Shown: positions 53,773-63,339, counted from the stretch's first letter. The stretch is DNA of 64,000 nucleotides from Thalassoglobus neptunius (GCF_007859735.1 NZ_SIHI01000001.1:2960171-3024170), one strand, 5' to 3'. Translations and numbers: made by a program. The notes: generated by a model from the sequence alone, not told the origin.

Positions 53773-55229
53773 ATGGCCCGGATTGCAGCGATTGACGACG
53801 ACCGATCGGTTTTGATTCTGATTCAGCGAGGATTGGAAAAGCTGGTCACAGTCTGATTTTTGCCAATACAGGTGAGGAAGGGATCTCTCTTGTCAAAGAG
53901 TACGAGCCCGATGTCGTCTTGCTGGACCTGGTCCTCAGAGAAGGATCAGGGCTGAGCGTCTTCCGTGACCTTCAAGCAATCGACCCGCATGTTCCGGTCA
54001 TTTTTATGACGGGCGAAGCGGACAGCGAGACAGCCATCGAAGCGATGCAAATGGGGGCTTACGATTACATTGCGAAGCCACTGAATCTCCCGGAGCTTGA
54101 AGAACTCGTCGATCAGGCATCCCGCACTCGTCAGTTGATGAGCGTTCCCGTTGCTTTAGGAGTTTCCGAAGAAACGTCGCAGAGCCGCGATCTGATGATC
54201 GGACGCAGCCCTCAAATGCTCGACGTGTTCAAAGCAATCGGCCGCGTTTCCAGCCAGAATGTGCCGATTCTGGTGACAGGTGAAAGTGGAACCGGGAAAG
54301 AACTGGTCGCCCGTGCCATCTTCCAGCACAGCGATCGATCGAACCGCCCTTTTGTGGAGGTCAATTGCGCTGCACTTCCGGATTCGCTTCTGGAGAGCGA
54401 ACTGTTTGGTCATGAGAAAGGAGCGTTTACCGGCGCTGATAAGCGACGAATTGGAAAATTCGAGCAGTGCGACGGCGGAACAATCTTTCTCGATGAAATC
54501 GGCGACATGGCTCCAGTCGTTCAAGCCAAGGTCTTGCGGCTGCTTCAAGAACAACGGTTCGAACGAGTCGGGGGAAATGAAATTCTTCAGACAAATGTCA
54601 GGATCGTGGCAGCCACGAACCGCGACCTCGAAAAAATGGTCGAAGAAGGCGAGTTCCGGTCCGATTTGCTCTATCGACTCAATGGAGTCACGATTCATTT
54701 GCCGCCTCTGCGGGATCGCGGAGATGACGTCAAACTGCTCTTACGACATTTTCTGACCGAAGCGATTCAGGAACTCGGTTTTTCGACAATCGAGGGAATC
54801 TCTGCGGATGCCCTGCAACACCTGTTGGATTATTCCTGGCCGGGGAACATCCGAGAACTGCGTTCGGTGATTCGTCAGGCAGTTCTGAACTCAACCGGCA
54901 CCGTGATTGCACCGGCGTTTCTTCCTTCGTTTGTACGCGGGGGCGAACCCGTGGCGAAGACGAACGAAAAAGGAGATCCAAGTGTTGATCTGGAAGAGTT
55001 TGTCAGCCGACGACTCAAGAGTGGTTCGACGAATCTCTATGCTGAGTCGCTGGAGATGATGGAGCGGTATCTGATGACACGCGTTTTGCAGGAAACCGGT
55101 GGAAATCAGTCTCGCGCAGCCGAAATTCTTGGGATTACACGCGGTAAAATTCGAGATCGGATCGCAAATTTCGGAATTAACGTCTCAAAGAACGTCACCA
55201 TGGAAACAGACGACGACAGCTCGTCTTGA
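53773..55229 (+). pseudogene. sigma-54 enhancer-binding response regulator with frameshift in the receiver domain
   Basis: The gene starts at the ATG at 53773 (MARIAAIDDDRSVLILIQRG) but stops at a TGA after about 27 codons. The next frame continues the receiver domain: KAGHSLIFANTGEEG, then the acceptor Asp in VVLLDLVLREG (codon 53925). One A appears missing from the run at 53837-53840 (GAAAAG). Past that point everything is intact: the AAA+ domain with Walker A GESGTGKE, GAFTGA at 54420-54437, Walker B IFLDEIGD, and a Fis-type helix-turn-helix (GGNQSRAAEILGITRGKIRDR). This could be true inactivation, a homopolymer sequencing error, or slippage. A partial protein from the TTG at 53919 is possible. 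A hybrid kinase gene follows. Confidence 0.85.
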
Positions 55230-55464
55230 TCTCCCTGAAGTTCGGAAGTTGACGTCACTCGGAAACCGTTTTGACTGAATGGAAGCATCAGGGAACCGCT
55301 CGTCGGCAGGTTCTCGGATCACTTCAGCAGCACTGTCGATTGAGTCTTCTCGGGCACTTTCGAGTGCTTGAAGGACAACATCAGACGGAACCATTGAGTG
55401 AGTCCAGTGATCGACAACATGTTCAGGTCATCTCGTGGATGAACGCACCAGTTGGAAATGAGTA

Positions 55465-58400
55465 ATGCGGCAGGATTGGCTCCAGCCATTCTTAGAGCAA
55501 TCGCTTGATGCCATTATTGTTGTGGACCGCAACGGATCCGTTTGTGAATGGTCCGGTCAGGCTCAGGCAATGTTCGGATGGAGCAAAGAGGAAGCGGTCG
55601 GCCGCAAAATGGCCGAGTTGATTATTCCCAAGACCGATCGACAGGCCCATTGGGTCGGGCTCAAAACCTATAACGAATTTGGGATCGGGCCGGTGATCAA
55701 CCGTCGTTCCCATCTGAAAGCACTCACAAAAGATCAGCGGATCATCGATGTCGAGTTGACCGTCGTTCCAGTCAACGTCGGAGAGACGGAACTCTTTGTC
55801 GGCACCGTTCGCGATCGATTGTATCCAAGCGACAGACCGACTGGGGAAAGTTCTGCGGATTCGAAGAAGACTCCGGATTTCCTCACGTCAGGAGATGTGA
55901 TTTTCACCGCGATGTCGGAAGAAGATTCGCGGGCCATCGAGGGTGTGTTTCAAGATTGCCTGAAGTCGATCATCAAATTGATTGACTGGCCAGTCGGTGT
56001 GGGATTGATTCTCGATACGCTGGGACGACTGCTTCCCGAAGCATGTGTCTGGTATAGCCCCGATCCCGATTTGCAGGAGCGATTCGATTCACACGGAATC
56101 AAGTCTGCGGAACATGTTCCTTTAGGGAGCCACAGCGGTCGGAAGCCAGTCTGGAGCAGTCAAGAAGCTGCGGAGAAGCAGTTTCCATTCTCCGAGATCG
56201 AGTCTCCTCCGATGAGGACGGTTCTGACTCTGCCAGTCATTGCGGATGGCCATCTAGCTGCATACGTTCAGTTCTATCACTGGGAAGAGATCGCCGAAGA
56301 TTCCCGTTTGATTTCGTCTGTTCGCAACGAACTCAAACCGCTTCAGGAACTGTTGGAACGAAGACGTTGGCAGGAATTAAAGTCCTATCTGGCAGCGATC
56401 GTGGAATCCTCCAACGATGCGATTATCGGGAAGGATCGTTTCGGAACGATCGTGAGTTGGAACCATGGGGCAGAACGGGTTTACGGATACACTGAGCGAG
56501 AAGCCATCGGAAAAACCGTCCAGTTGATCTTGCCTGAAGGCACGCTTGAGGAAGAAGAAGAGATTCGGGATGTGGTGCAGTCGGGGCGGCGATTGGCTTC
56601 GTTTGAGACTGTTCGAAAACATAAGAACGGCAGTCTTCTCGACATCTCTCTGTCGATTTCACCTGTTCGAGATTCTCAGGGTCGATTGATCGGTTCTGCC
56701 ACGATTGAACGAGACATTACCCCTCTCAAGCGGACGATTCGCGAGTTATACGATCGTGAAGAGAAGTTGCGACTTCTCATGGAAGCTTCCGGAGAAGCCA
56801 TTTACGGAATCGATCCCGACGGACGTTGCACGTTTGCGAATCGAGCCTGCGCGCGTGTGTTGGGATTTGAATCTGCTGAAGAGTTGCTGGGCGAAAAGAT
56901 GCACAAGCTCGTCCATCATTCCTACGAGGATGGCGGCAACTATCCGCAGGACCTGTGTCCGATCAATCAGACGTTGATGTACGGGAAGAGCGTTCACGTC
57001 AATAACGAAGTTTTCTGGCGCAAGGATGGCACCTCTTTTCCTGTCGAGTATTGGGCGTCCCCAGTCAGGCGTGGATCGAATGTCGTGGGAGCCGTCGTGG
57101 TGTTCGAAGACGCCACCGACCGAATTATCGCAGAGCGGACGCGTGCGGAACTGGCAGCGATTGTCGAGTCATCTGCGGATGCGATTATCGGAAAAGCTCT
57201 CGATGGAACGATCAAGAGTTGGAATCAGGGAGCCTCACAACTCTACGGGTACGAGTCCGACGAAGTGATCGGCCAAAACTATACCGCACTTCTTTGTGCG
57301 GAAGATGATCAAATGCCGAAACCCGTTGACGTCAGCGAACAGGACTGGAATGTCAGTACGTTCGAAGTGACGCGAATCGATCGGAACGGAAATCAGATTG
57401 AAGTCGGGATTACGGAATCCGGAATTCTCGATTCGGAAGGTCGACTGATCGGGACAGCTTCGATCGAACGAGATATTTCTTCGCGTAAGCGCCGAGAAAC
57501 AGAACTTGAAGAAGCACGCCACGCAGCTGAGGTCGCCAACAAAACAAAGTCAGAATTCGTTGCCAATATCAGTCATGAACTGAGAACGCCAATGAATGCG
57601 GTGCTCGGAATGCTTCGGATTGTTCTCGAAGAACCCTTGCCGCAGGCGCTTCGAGACTATCTCGGTACAGCCAAAGATTCCGCGGAAACGCTGCTTCTGA
57701 TTCTCGATGACTTGCTCGATTTTTCTCGAATGGAAGCAGGGAAATTTGAACTCGATCCGGAGCCGTTTCGCCTTCGAGAAACGGTCGAGAACTCTGTCAA
57801 AGCATTGGCCAACCGGGCCCATCAGAAAGGTCTTGAACTGACTTTCGATGTCGACGGATCTGTCCCGGACCGACTCGAAGGAGACGGGTTTCGGCTTCGC
57901 CAGGTGCTGGTCAATCTGACCGGAAACGCGATCAAATTCACAGATCACGGGGAAATCGTTGTTACGGTCACGTCAAAAATGATCGACGACGATACCGTCG
58001 TGATCGAGTTCACTGTTGAAGACACTGGTGTCGGAATTCCGGAAGGAGACCTCGAACGAATCTTCGAACCGTTTACTCAGGTCGATTCGTCGATGACGCG
58101 CAGCCGCACGGGGTCCGGGCTGGGGCTCTCGATCTGCCGGGAACTGATTCAAAAAATGGGAGGCGAAATCAGTGTGGCAAGTCAGGTGGGGAAAGGCACA
58201 ACGTTCCGCTTCACCTCGCAGTTCCGCGTGATTTCAGTTGTCGAAGAGTCGTTTGACACCACCCACTTGAGCGGGCATCGAGCCGTTATCATTGACGACA
58301 ATCTGACCAACCTCCGAGTCGTTTCTAAAAGACTCGCTGATTGGGGAATGGAAGTGCTTGCGACTGGGGGCCAGGATGAGACTGAGGAGATCTGGCGCTC

Positions 58401-59370
58401 GATCTCCGAAGCGAATCTACCATCGGTTGCCATCATTGATTCCTCCGAGAACGGGACCTCGAGCCTCGATCTCATTGCCAAAGCCCGGGAATACGGGGTG
58501 ATGTGCCCGTTCATTTTGATGGTCTCGCCCAGGAATCGCCTCTTTCTCGAACGGCTGACACGACGGTTCGATATTTGCAGTCTCATTGAAAAACCTGTGA
58601 CAGGCTCTGACTTGTTTGATGCAATTATGGGAGTTCTGAACAGGGAAATCGCTGAAAGAAAAGTTGCCGATCCGAAAGCACCACTCAAGGCAGCCCGCGC
58701 GCTCAACCTTCTCGTTGCAGAAGACACACCCGCCAACCAGAAAGTTGTTCGAGCAATTTTTGAGCGGCGTGGCCACAACATTTCCGTTGTCCAAAACGGG
58801 CGAGAGGCTCTTGAAGCTGTCCAACAGGAGAAATTAGACGCTGTTCTCATGGATGTTCAGATGCCAGAGATGGATGGTCTTCAAGCCACTGGACTGATTC
58901 GCAAAATGGATCCTCCGCTCGGGAAGATTCCGATCATCGCGATGACAGCCCATGCCCGGCGGGAAGATCGACGAAGATGTCTTGCAGCCGGAATGTCCGG
59001 GTACGTTTCGAAACCAATACAAGCATTTAAGCTCATTCGACTCGTCGAACGACTTGTCAGTGACCAGGAAAAATCCTATCCGAGGTCGGCTCCGCTCGAT
59101 GTACCAACACCGGCAGAGGAGCCAGTTGAAAGAAGCACGATGAGTGAAGTTCCGAAATTCAATCTTGCGATCGCTCTCGAACGAATGGGAGGTGATCAGG
59201 AAATTCTGGACGAGATGATCAAAGCCTTCCTTGAAGATGCGCCTGTGCTTCTGCAAGAGGTTCACACCGCCCGCTCCGAAAACGACTGGTCGGATCTGCG
59301 ACGGGGAGCCCACAGCCTCAAAGGATTAGCAGCCAACTTCGAAGCATTGCCCGTTGTGGAGTCAGCTTAA
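55465..59370 (+). CDS. multi-PAS hybrid histidine kinase, Hpt domain cut short by a stop codon
   Basis: 1301 residues to the stop. Order: PAS (about 1-110), a GAF-like region (about 150-310), three more PAS domains (about 310-690), HisKA with phospho-acceptor His704 (NISHELRTPMNAV), HATPase (LVNLTGNAIKFTD, DTGVGIPEG, GSGLGLSICREL), two receiver domains (Asp992, partly degenerate; Asp1130 in VLMDVQMPEMDG) and an Hpt domain with His1283 (AHSLKGLAANFEA). No transmembrane helix, so a cytoplasmic sensor. The Hpt domain ends at TAA (59368-59370), but the same frame stays open and Hpt-like for 40 more codons to a TGA at 59491. It probably signals to the adjacent sigma-54 regulator. Confidence 0.88.
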   Translation: MRQDWLQPFLEQSLDAIIVVDRNGSVCEWSGQAQAMFGWSKEEAVGRKMAELIIPKTDRQAHWVGLKTYNEFGIGPVINRRSHLKALTKDQRIIDVELTVVPVNVGETELFVGTVRDRLYPSDRPTGESSADSKKTPDFLTSGDVIFTAMSEEDSRAIEGVFQDCLKSIIKLIDWPVGVGLILDTLGRLLPEACVWYSPDPDLQERFDSHGIKSAEHVPLGSHSGRKPVWSSQEAAEKQFPFSEIESPPMRTVLTLPVIADGHLAAYVQFYHWEEIAEDSRLISSVRNELKPLQELLERRRWQELKSYLAAIVESSNDAIIGKDRFGTIVSWNHGAERVYGYTEREAIGKTVQLILPEGTLEEEEEIRDVVQSGRRLASFETVRKHKNGSLLDISLSISPVRDSQGRLIGSATIERDITPLKRTIRELYDREEKLRLLMEASGEAIYGIDPDGRCTFANRACARVLGFESAEELLGEKMHKLVHHSYEDGGNYPQDLCPINQTLMYGKSVHVNNEVFWRKDGTSFPVEYWASPVRRGSNVVGAVVVFEDATDRIIAERTRAELAAIVESSADAIIGKALDGTIKSWNQGASQLYGYESDEVIGQNYTALLCAEDDQMPKPVDVSEQDWNVSTFEVTRIDRNGNQIEVGITESGILDSEGRLIGTASIERDISSRKRRETELEEARHAAEVANKTKSEFVANISHELRTPMNAVLGMLRIVLEEPLPQALRDYLGTAKDSAETLLLILDDLLDFSRMEAGKFELDPEPFRLRETVENSVKALANRAHQKGLELTFDVDGSVPDRLEGDGFRLRQVLVNLTGNAIKFTDHGEIVVTVTSKMIDDDTVVIEFTVEDTGVGIPEGDLERIFEPFTQVDSSMTRSRTGSGLGLSICRELIQKMGGEISVASQVGKGTTFRFTSQFRVISVVEESFDTTHLSGHRAVIIDDNLTNLRVVSKRLADWGMEVLATGGQDETEEIWRSISEANLPSVAIIDSSENGTSSLDLIAKAREYGVMCPFILMVSPRNRLFLERLTRRFDICSLIEKPVTGSDLFDAIMGVLNREIAERKVADPKAPLKAARALNLLVAEDTPANQKVVRAIFERRGHNISVVQNGREALEAVQQEKLDAVLMDVQMPEMDGLQATGLIRKMDPPLGKIPIIAMTAHARREDRRRCLAAGMSGYVSKPIQAFKLIRLVERLVSDQEKSYPRSAPLDVPTPAEEPVERSTMSEVPKFNLAIALERMGGDQEILDEMIKAFLEDAPVLLQEVHTARSENDWSDLRRGAHSLKGLAANFEALPVVESA

Positions 59371-59493
59371 GCGGTCGAACAATTAGCGAAAGACAACGAT
59401 GACTCCGGTCTCGATCTCCAGATTAAAACGCTCGCGGAACAACTCGAAGAACTGATCGCCGCACTCAAAGAGGAGCAGGGTCGAGACGCATGA
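59371..59493 (+). pseudogene. in-frame continuation of the kinase Hpt domain after the stop
   Basis: 41 codons in the same frame as the kinase, encoding AVEQLAKDNDDSGLDLQIKT and a following helix (LAEQLEELIAALKEEQ), then TGA. This is what the last helices of an Hpt domain look like, so the TAA at 59368 appears to be a recent nonsense change. Confidence 0.75.
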
Positions 59494-59601
59494 AAGTGAG
59501 CCGACCCAGTCGGTCACGGTTGCGCACCATCTTCGTCTCTCACTTGCAGCGGATGACGCGAGCCAACCGGACGAACTTGTGCTGCTTGATAAATCTCTAC
59601 T

Positions 59602-60102
59602 TCAAACCGATGTTTCCGAGGTCTCACCCTGGATCTCTTCGATCAGTTGAGTCCTCCGTCGGGCGAATTCCTGATGAGTTCTGAGAAGTGATTGAAATCT
59701 CCCCCCGATCGAAACGGAAGCCTTTCGCACGGCTGCTTCAAGTTCTGACTCAACAGCGTTCCAATCTGCCAGAGTCTGTTGAAGGCGGTTTCGCTCAGGG
59801 AAATTCCGATGACTTCTTCGTAGAAGCTGCGACACGCGTTGTAGTGCGCTCAACGCAGCTGTCTCCAAGTCCTGAAAGAAAACGAACTTGGAAAGAAACC
59901 GACAATGTTGTTCGTGAACGTTGGCGATCTCGTCGAGTTGTGGTTTCAACTCTTCGCGAAGATCCATCGAAATCAATTCTCTTACGATGAGGGCAACTTG
60001 GGCGTTGAGGATCATTAAGTCCCTCAGTCTGTCGATTTGCTCTCGATTGAAGTCGATCTGTGAATCTTGAATCATGGGTCTGCCATCTTCAGTGAAGCGC
60101 AT
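59602..60102 (-). CDS. hypothetical helical protein
   Basis: 166 residues (157 if it starts at the ATG at 60075), almost entirely helical and charged, with coiled-coil character: EQIDRLRDLMILNAQVALIV, LETAALSALQRVSQLLRR and AVESELEAAVRKASVS. No known domain, signal or membrane segment. Neither start has a clear Shine-Dalgarno spacing. It is convergent with the hybrid kinase and divergent from the CsbD-like gene, inside the stress island. Confidence 0.6.
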   Translation of the reverse strand: MRFTEDGRPMIQDSQIDFNREQIDRLRDLMILNAQVALIVRELISMDLREELKPQLDEIANVHEQHCRFLSKFVFFQDLETAALSALQRVSQLLRRSHRNFPERNRLQQTLADWNAVESELEAAVRKASVSIGGRFQSLLRTHQEFARRRTQLIEEIQGETSETSV

Positions 60103-60613
60103 CCTTTAGATAGGAAACGAATGAAAAAATACTGGGGATTCTTCTCCAATGTCTGGTCGGAAATTAACCATTCAGAACTCAAAGCAAGCACTATGCCAAA
60201 CGCTGAAGATGCCTGAGATCGCCCTCTCTGAGGGCTGGCTGGCACGATTCCTCGGAAAAATCGCTAAATCCGGCGTTCCACGCATCGCGAACTTTGGTGT
60301 GCCAACAACCAGTGTGCTCTTTGATCCCTCACAAAATTACGGAACTCTCCTTCAACTCTTGGGTTCCGTCACAGAAACCGGAAAACCCTCGGTACCGATT
60401 CGATCTTTTTGCGATTCGGCACGCGGAGTGCATTACTGCGGTGGCACTCATCACACCTTGCGTCACACGAATGAAGCAAGAGCTGTGATCTTCCCCGGAC
60501 TCATTCAAAATCAGGACTCCTGGGGTGAGAAGCCGGCTCTCAAAGAGCCATCAATGGTCTCCACCTGCAGAGAGGAAGTGCGAGTTCGTCACCGTCACCG
60601 GAGCGAAAAAATA
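60103..60613. other. gene-free interval upstream of the CsbD-like gene
   Basis: About 510 bases. The frame of the CsbD-like gene is open back to 60149, but that part has no coding resemblance. A possible -24/-12 promoter lies at 60416-60432. Nothing else recognised. Confidence 0.45.
60416..60432 (+). promoter_or_regulatory. weak sigma-54 type promoter candidate
   Basis: TCGGCACGCGGAGTGCA keeps GGCACG and GC at the correct 10-base separation, with mismatches at the T before GG, the R position and the first T of TTGC. It lies 182 bases before the CsbD-like ATG. Supported mainly by context. Confidence 0.35.
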
Positions 60614-60838
60614 ATGTTAGAGCAAAAAGAAATTCCAACGATCGACCAGGCAGAAGTTGCCCGCCGCTGGCCCGACTTCACTCCACTCGAACTCGAACAA
60701 GTCTGTGAAAGCATTGTCCAGTTGCGCGGTGGACTCCAGCAGAAGTACGGATTGTCTGCCGATGAAGCAGCCCGTCAGATGCAACAGGCTTATCCTCAAA
60801 TTGCGACGATTTCGGAGGAAGAAAGCGAAGCTCTTTAA
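60614..60838 (+). CDS. CsbD-like small stress protein
   Basis: 74 residues. The core matches the CsbD pattern W..(L/F)T...L..(V/I)......L.G.LQ.(K/R)YG.S..EA.RQ, seen here as RWPDFTPLELEQV and LRGGLQQKYGLSADEAARQM. CsbD proteins are small four-helix general-stress proteins of unknown mechanism. I start at the ATG at 60614 with GGAG 10 bases upstream; the longer open frame lacks similarity. The Pmp3/YqaE gene follows after 50 bases, likely in one operon ended by the terminator at 61109-61158. Confidence 0.78.
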   Translation: MLEQKEIPTIDQAEVARRWPDFTPLELEQVCESIVQLRGGLQQKYGLSADEAARQMQQAYPQIATISEEESEAL

Positions 60839-60888
60839 GAGCGAGTTCGTCGTCTCTCAGAGCAAATAAAGTTAAGGAGATATCTGAC

Positions 60889-61080
60889 ATGACAACTTCA
60901 ACTTCACCAACACTCACCCCCTTCGATTTCGTGAGGTTGTTCTTTTCAATCTTGCTGCCTCCTGTCGGAGTGTTCCTGCAAGTCGGAATTGGACTCCAGT
61001 TCTGGTTGAACATCCTCCTCACGATTCTCGGATACTTTCCGGGTGTCCTGCACGCAGCCTGGGTGATTGCCACTCGCTAA
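60889..61080 (+). CDS. Pmp3/YqaE family small membrane protein
   Basis: 63 residues with the two Pmp3 helices and the signature LLPPVGVFLQVGIG followed by FWLNILLTILGYFPGVLHAAWVI. Pmp3/YqaE proteins sit in the inner membrane and are commonly induced by salt, cold or envelope stress, affecting membrane potential. The ATG at 60889 has AAGGAG 9 bases upstream. It is paired with the CsbD-like gene. Confidence 0.93.
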   Translation: MTTSTSPTLTPFDFVRLFFSILLPPVGVFLQVGIGLQFWLNILLTILGYFPGVLHAAWVIATR

Positions 61081-61108
61081 GGCCGTCGCAGCGACTATCG
61101 AAATTCGC

Positions 61109-61158
61109 AAACGCCGCGCTTCTGGAATCGAAACGATTCTGTGAGCGCGGCGTTTTTC
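61109..61158 (+). terminator. intrinsic terminator of the CsbD-like/Pmp3 operon
   Basis: AAACGCCGCGCT (61109-61120) pairs with AGCGCGGCGTTT (61144-61155), followed by TTCC. A strong GC-rich stem 28 bases after the Pmp3 stop. Confidence 0.75.
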
Positions 61159-61329
61159 CTTTGTAGCGACTTCTCAACGAATCGACTTTCTCGGGCTGTT
61201 GATTCCCCTCAAGGCTTCAACGAGTTCTGCGGCCGGTTCGTGGAGTCTTCACGAACGGATCGTGAGAGTTCGTTAGGAAAAAAACTCGTCAATCAGTCAA
61301 TGAGAGCGTCTTCGCAATCGCAGCGGCCG

Positions 61330-61932
61330 TCAAACATTCCAAAGCAGAAATACGAAGCTGGCGATCGAGACAGACATTCCCGCAATGATCAATGCCCCGT
61401 CTCTGGCAGTGATTCCCAAAGAGAGAAGCGTGTTCGCGAGGGCTGGAAAGAACACGCCGAAGGGAACGAGAGCAAGAGGAAAGTAGGAGAGCCCCAGAAG
61501 GATCATCAATGTTGCGAGCACGTAATGCATCGCCCCGACTGACAGAATCTTGAGACGTTGGTGAACCTACCGGTTACCCGAGGTCATCCAGGGGCGGTAT
61601 TTCTCGATCGATTTTTTGACTCGATCCGTGGGAACCGAGAACTCTTCCAGCCGTTTCGGAATCCACGGATGGTCCGAGCGAAACAGCATCTGAACCGCCA
61701 CGAGGACAATGATCGATCCGGTGACGATGGAAACTCCCGGGATTCCCCCAAGTGGTGAAAGCGAAATGAGGGACGGAGCGAGAATCAACGGACCGAATCC
61801 ACGGTTGCTGATTGCGTCCATTAAATCACCCACTTTCGTCGAGTCGCCGTCCACTTGTTCATAAGCGTCGTCCACAACATCGATCAGGGCGTCTGATTTC
61901 TTGCTATTTGATTGTTCGGCGGAAGCGGTCAT
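61330..61932 (-). pseudogene. exoD: ExoD family membrane protein, interrupted by an in-frame TAG
   Basis: About 200 codons from the ATG at 61932, the normal ExoD length. The N-terminal half reads VGDLMDAISNRGFGPLILAP and PLGGIPGVSIVTGSIIVLVA. A TAG at 61569-61567 interrupts it after RPWMTSGNR. The same frame then continues with VHQRLKILSVGA and the conserved membrane part (LVPFGVFFPALANTLLSLGITARDGALI) to its stop at 61330. Both halves are otherwise undamaged, so the change looks recent, or the stop is read through. ExoD proteins are polytopic membrane proteins linked to exopolysaccharide production and alkali tolerance. Confidence 0.85.
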
Positions 61933-62246
61933 TGAATAGATCCGTGTATGAGATTGTGAGCACATCGCTCTGGTTGTGTAGAAGTCAATCAACAGGTGTC
62001 CAGAAAGATTTGCGATGCGAAACACGGGCCACCCGAAGCCATTGCGACAAAAACGTCGATCCGTCTCCATCAAATCATCGAGACGTCATTCCTGCACGCT
62101 TAAAAGTGAATCGCAGCCCCGGAATGTGAATGCTCAGCTATCGAACTGATCGCTTCTGATCCAGCAAGAAGGCTTGAAGACTGCATTCTTCGCTGAAAAG
62201 GCACGTGTTTTCCAAGGAATTCTCGCCGTCAAAAAATTTCTCCGAG

Positions 62247-62263
62247 TTGGCACGATCACTGCT
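62247..62263 (+). promoter_or_regulatory. sigma-54 type -24/-12 promoter of DUF1328 copy 2
   Basis: TTGGCACGATCACTGCT matches the sigma-54 consensus YTGGCACGrNNNTTGCW at every defined position but one (C for the first T of TTGC), with the GG-N10-GC spacing. It lies 80 bases before the DUF1328 start codon. Confidence 0.75.
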
Positions 62264-62343
62264 TTATCAACATGAAGTCGGACGTCGCTCAATGTCGAGC
62301 GGGCGTCCTTCAACTTCAAGAAATTCAATTCAGGAGAAGACAC

Positions 62344-62508
62344 ATGTTATCTTGGGCAATCTCATTTCTGATTCTCGCACTGATCGCTGGCCTGCTCGGT
62401 TTTACATCGGTCGCTGGCTTCTCAATCTCAGCTGCGAAAATTCTGTTCTTCGTCTTTCTCATTCTGTTGGTTGTGAGCCTGATTCTCGGTCGTCGTCCCG
62501 TTGCTTGA
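62344..62508 (+). CDS. DUF1328/UPF0391 small membrane protein, copy 2
   Basis: 54 residues, closely similar to copy 1 at 53072: [20 protein letters not shown], a short link, then [19 protein letters not shown]. Two membrane helices, inner membrane. The ATG at 62344 has AGGAG 7 bases upstream. The best sigma-54 promoter in the window lies just before it. The PH-domain gene follows 171 bases downstream on the same strand. Confidence 0.93.
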   Translation: MLSWAISFLILALIAGLLGFTSVAGFSISAAKILFFVFLILLVVSLILGRRPVA

Positions 62509-62679
62509 TGGCAAATTCAAAAGACTGACCGGAGATCAATCCTGACGAAACTGACAAACGAAACACGCCAGAGCTGATCAACACCTGCAAAGGATACCCG
62601 GCGAAACTCGGAGCGAAACACATTTCCGAGTGGCTGCTTAACAAGTTGAATCACTCGAATAAGCTGAGGAGAGTCATCG

Positions 62680-63339
62680 ATGCCTGTACCAACTGATGAA
62701 GTGACTGAAGTTTCTTATCGCTGTCCAAACTGTGAAGCTCTCATCAGCATCGCAGATGAGTTTGTTGGTCAGACCGTCGATTGCCCTCGATGCTCCGTTC
62801 CGTTTGAAGCTCAGGCACCGGTCGCCCAGCCGATCTTAAAGACGAATAACAGCGAGACTGAATCGGACTATACGATTCAAACTCCATCGGATGATGAGAC
62901 GGTTCTTGAGACAGCGCGCCCGGCGTTGTTTCGAAAACATCCAGTCCAGCTGCTCACGATGATCGCAATCGGAGGCGCTGCACTCGTTGCCATCGTGACC
63001 AGTCTCGCCGATGGAAACTGGAGTTTCGTACTGGGTGCAGGCGTCGTCCTGCTCCTCATCGCCGGATACTCCGGTTACAGGTGGGTGCAGATTCTTGCGA
63101 CGAGTTTGACGATTACCAACAAACGAACTCGCCTGCGACACGGAATTATTTCGAAGAAGACTTCTGAAGTGCAGCATGACGATGTCCGAAACCTGCAAGT
63201 CGACCAAACAGTCCTCGAACGGTTTCTTGGCATCGGAGATCTCGCGATCTCCAGCTCTGGACAGGACGATTTAGAGATTATCGCTATTGCGATCCCTCAG
63301 CCAAACTCCATGGCGGAATTGATTCGCAGAATGCAATAA
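62680..63339 (+). CDS. zinc-ribbon and bacterial PH-domain membrane protein
   Basis: 219 residues. Residues 14-45 form a zinc ribbon (YRCPNCEALISI, then VDCPRCSVPF). Two membrane helices follow (about 90-108, LLTMIAIGGAALVAIVTSLA; and 113-130, FVLGAGVVLLLIAGYS). Last comes a YdbS/bPH2-type PH domain: LTITNKRTRLRHGIISKKTSEVQHDDVRNLQVDQ (in pieces), then FLGIGDLAISSSG. Such proteins associate with the inner membrane and are often in stress operons. It ends in a strong terminator. Confidence 0.85.
   Translation: MPVPTDEVTEVSYRCPNCEALISIADEFVGQTVDCPRCSVPFEAQAPVAQPILKTNNSETESDYTIQTPSDDETVLETARPALFRKHPVQLLTMIAIGGAALVAIVTSLADGNWSFVLGAGVVLLLIAGYSGYRWVQILATSLTITNKRTRLRHGIISKKTSEVQHDDVRNLQVDQTVLERFLGIGDLAISSSGQDDLEIIAIAIPQPNSMAELIRRMQ

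Noticed and set aside
55271..55465. 64-codon open frame ending at the kinase start
   Set aside because: The TAATG junction is suggestive, but the peptide has no recognisable pattern and the opposite strand is equally open.
60246..60262. TGGCACGATTC as a sigma-54 promoter
   Set aside because: The GC dinucleotide is missing at the -12 position.
60149..60613. N-terminal extension of the CsbD-like frame
   Set aside because: No similarity to CsbD and irregular composition; a promoter candidate falls inside it.
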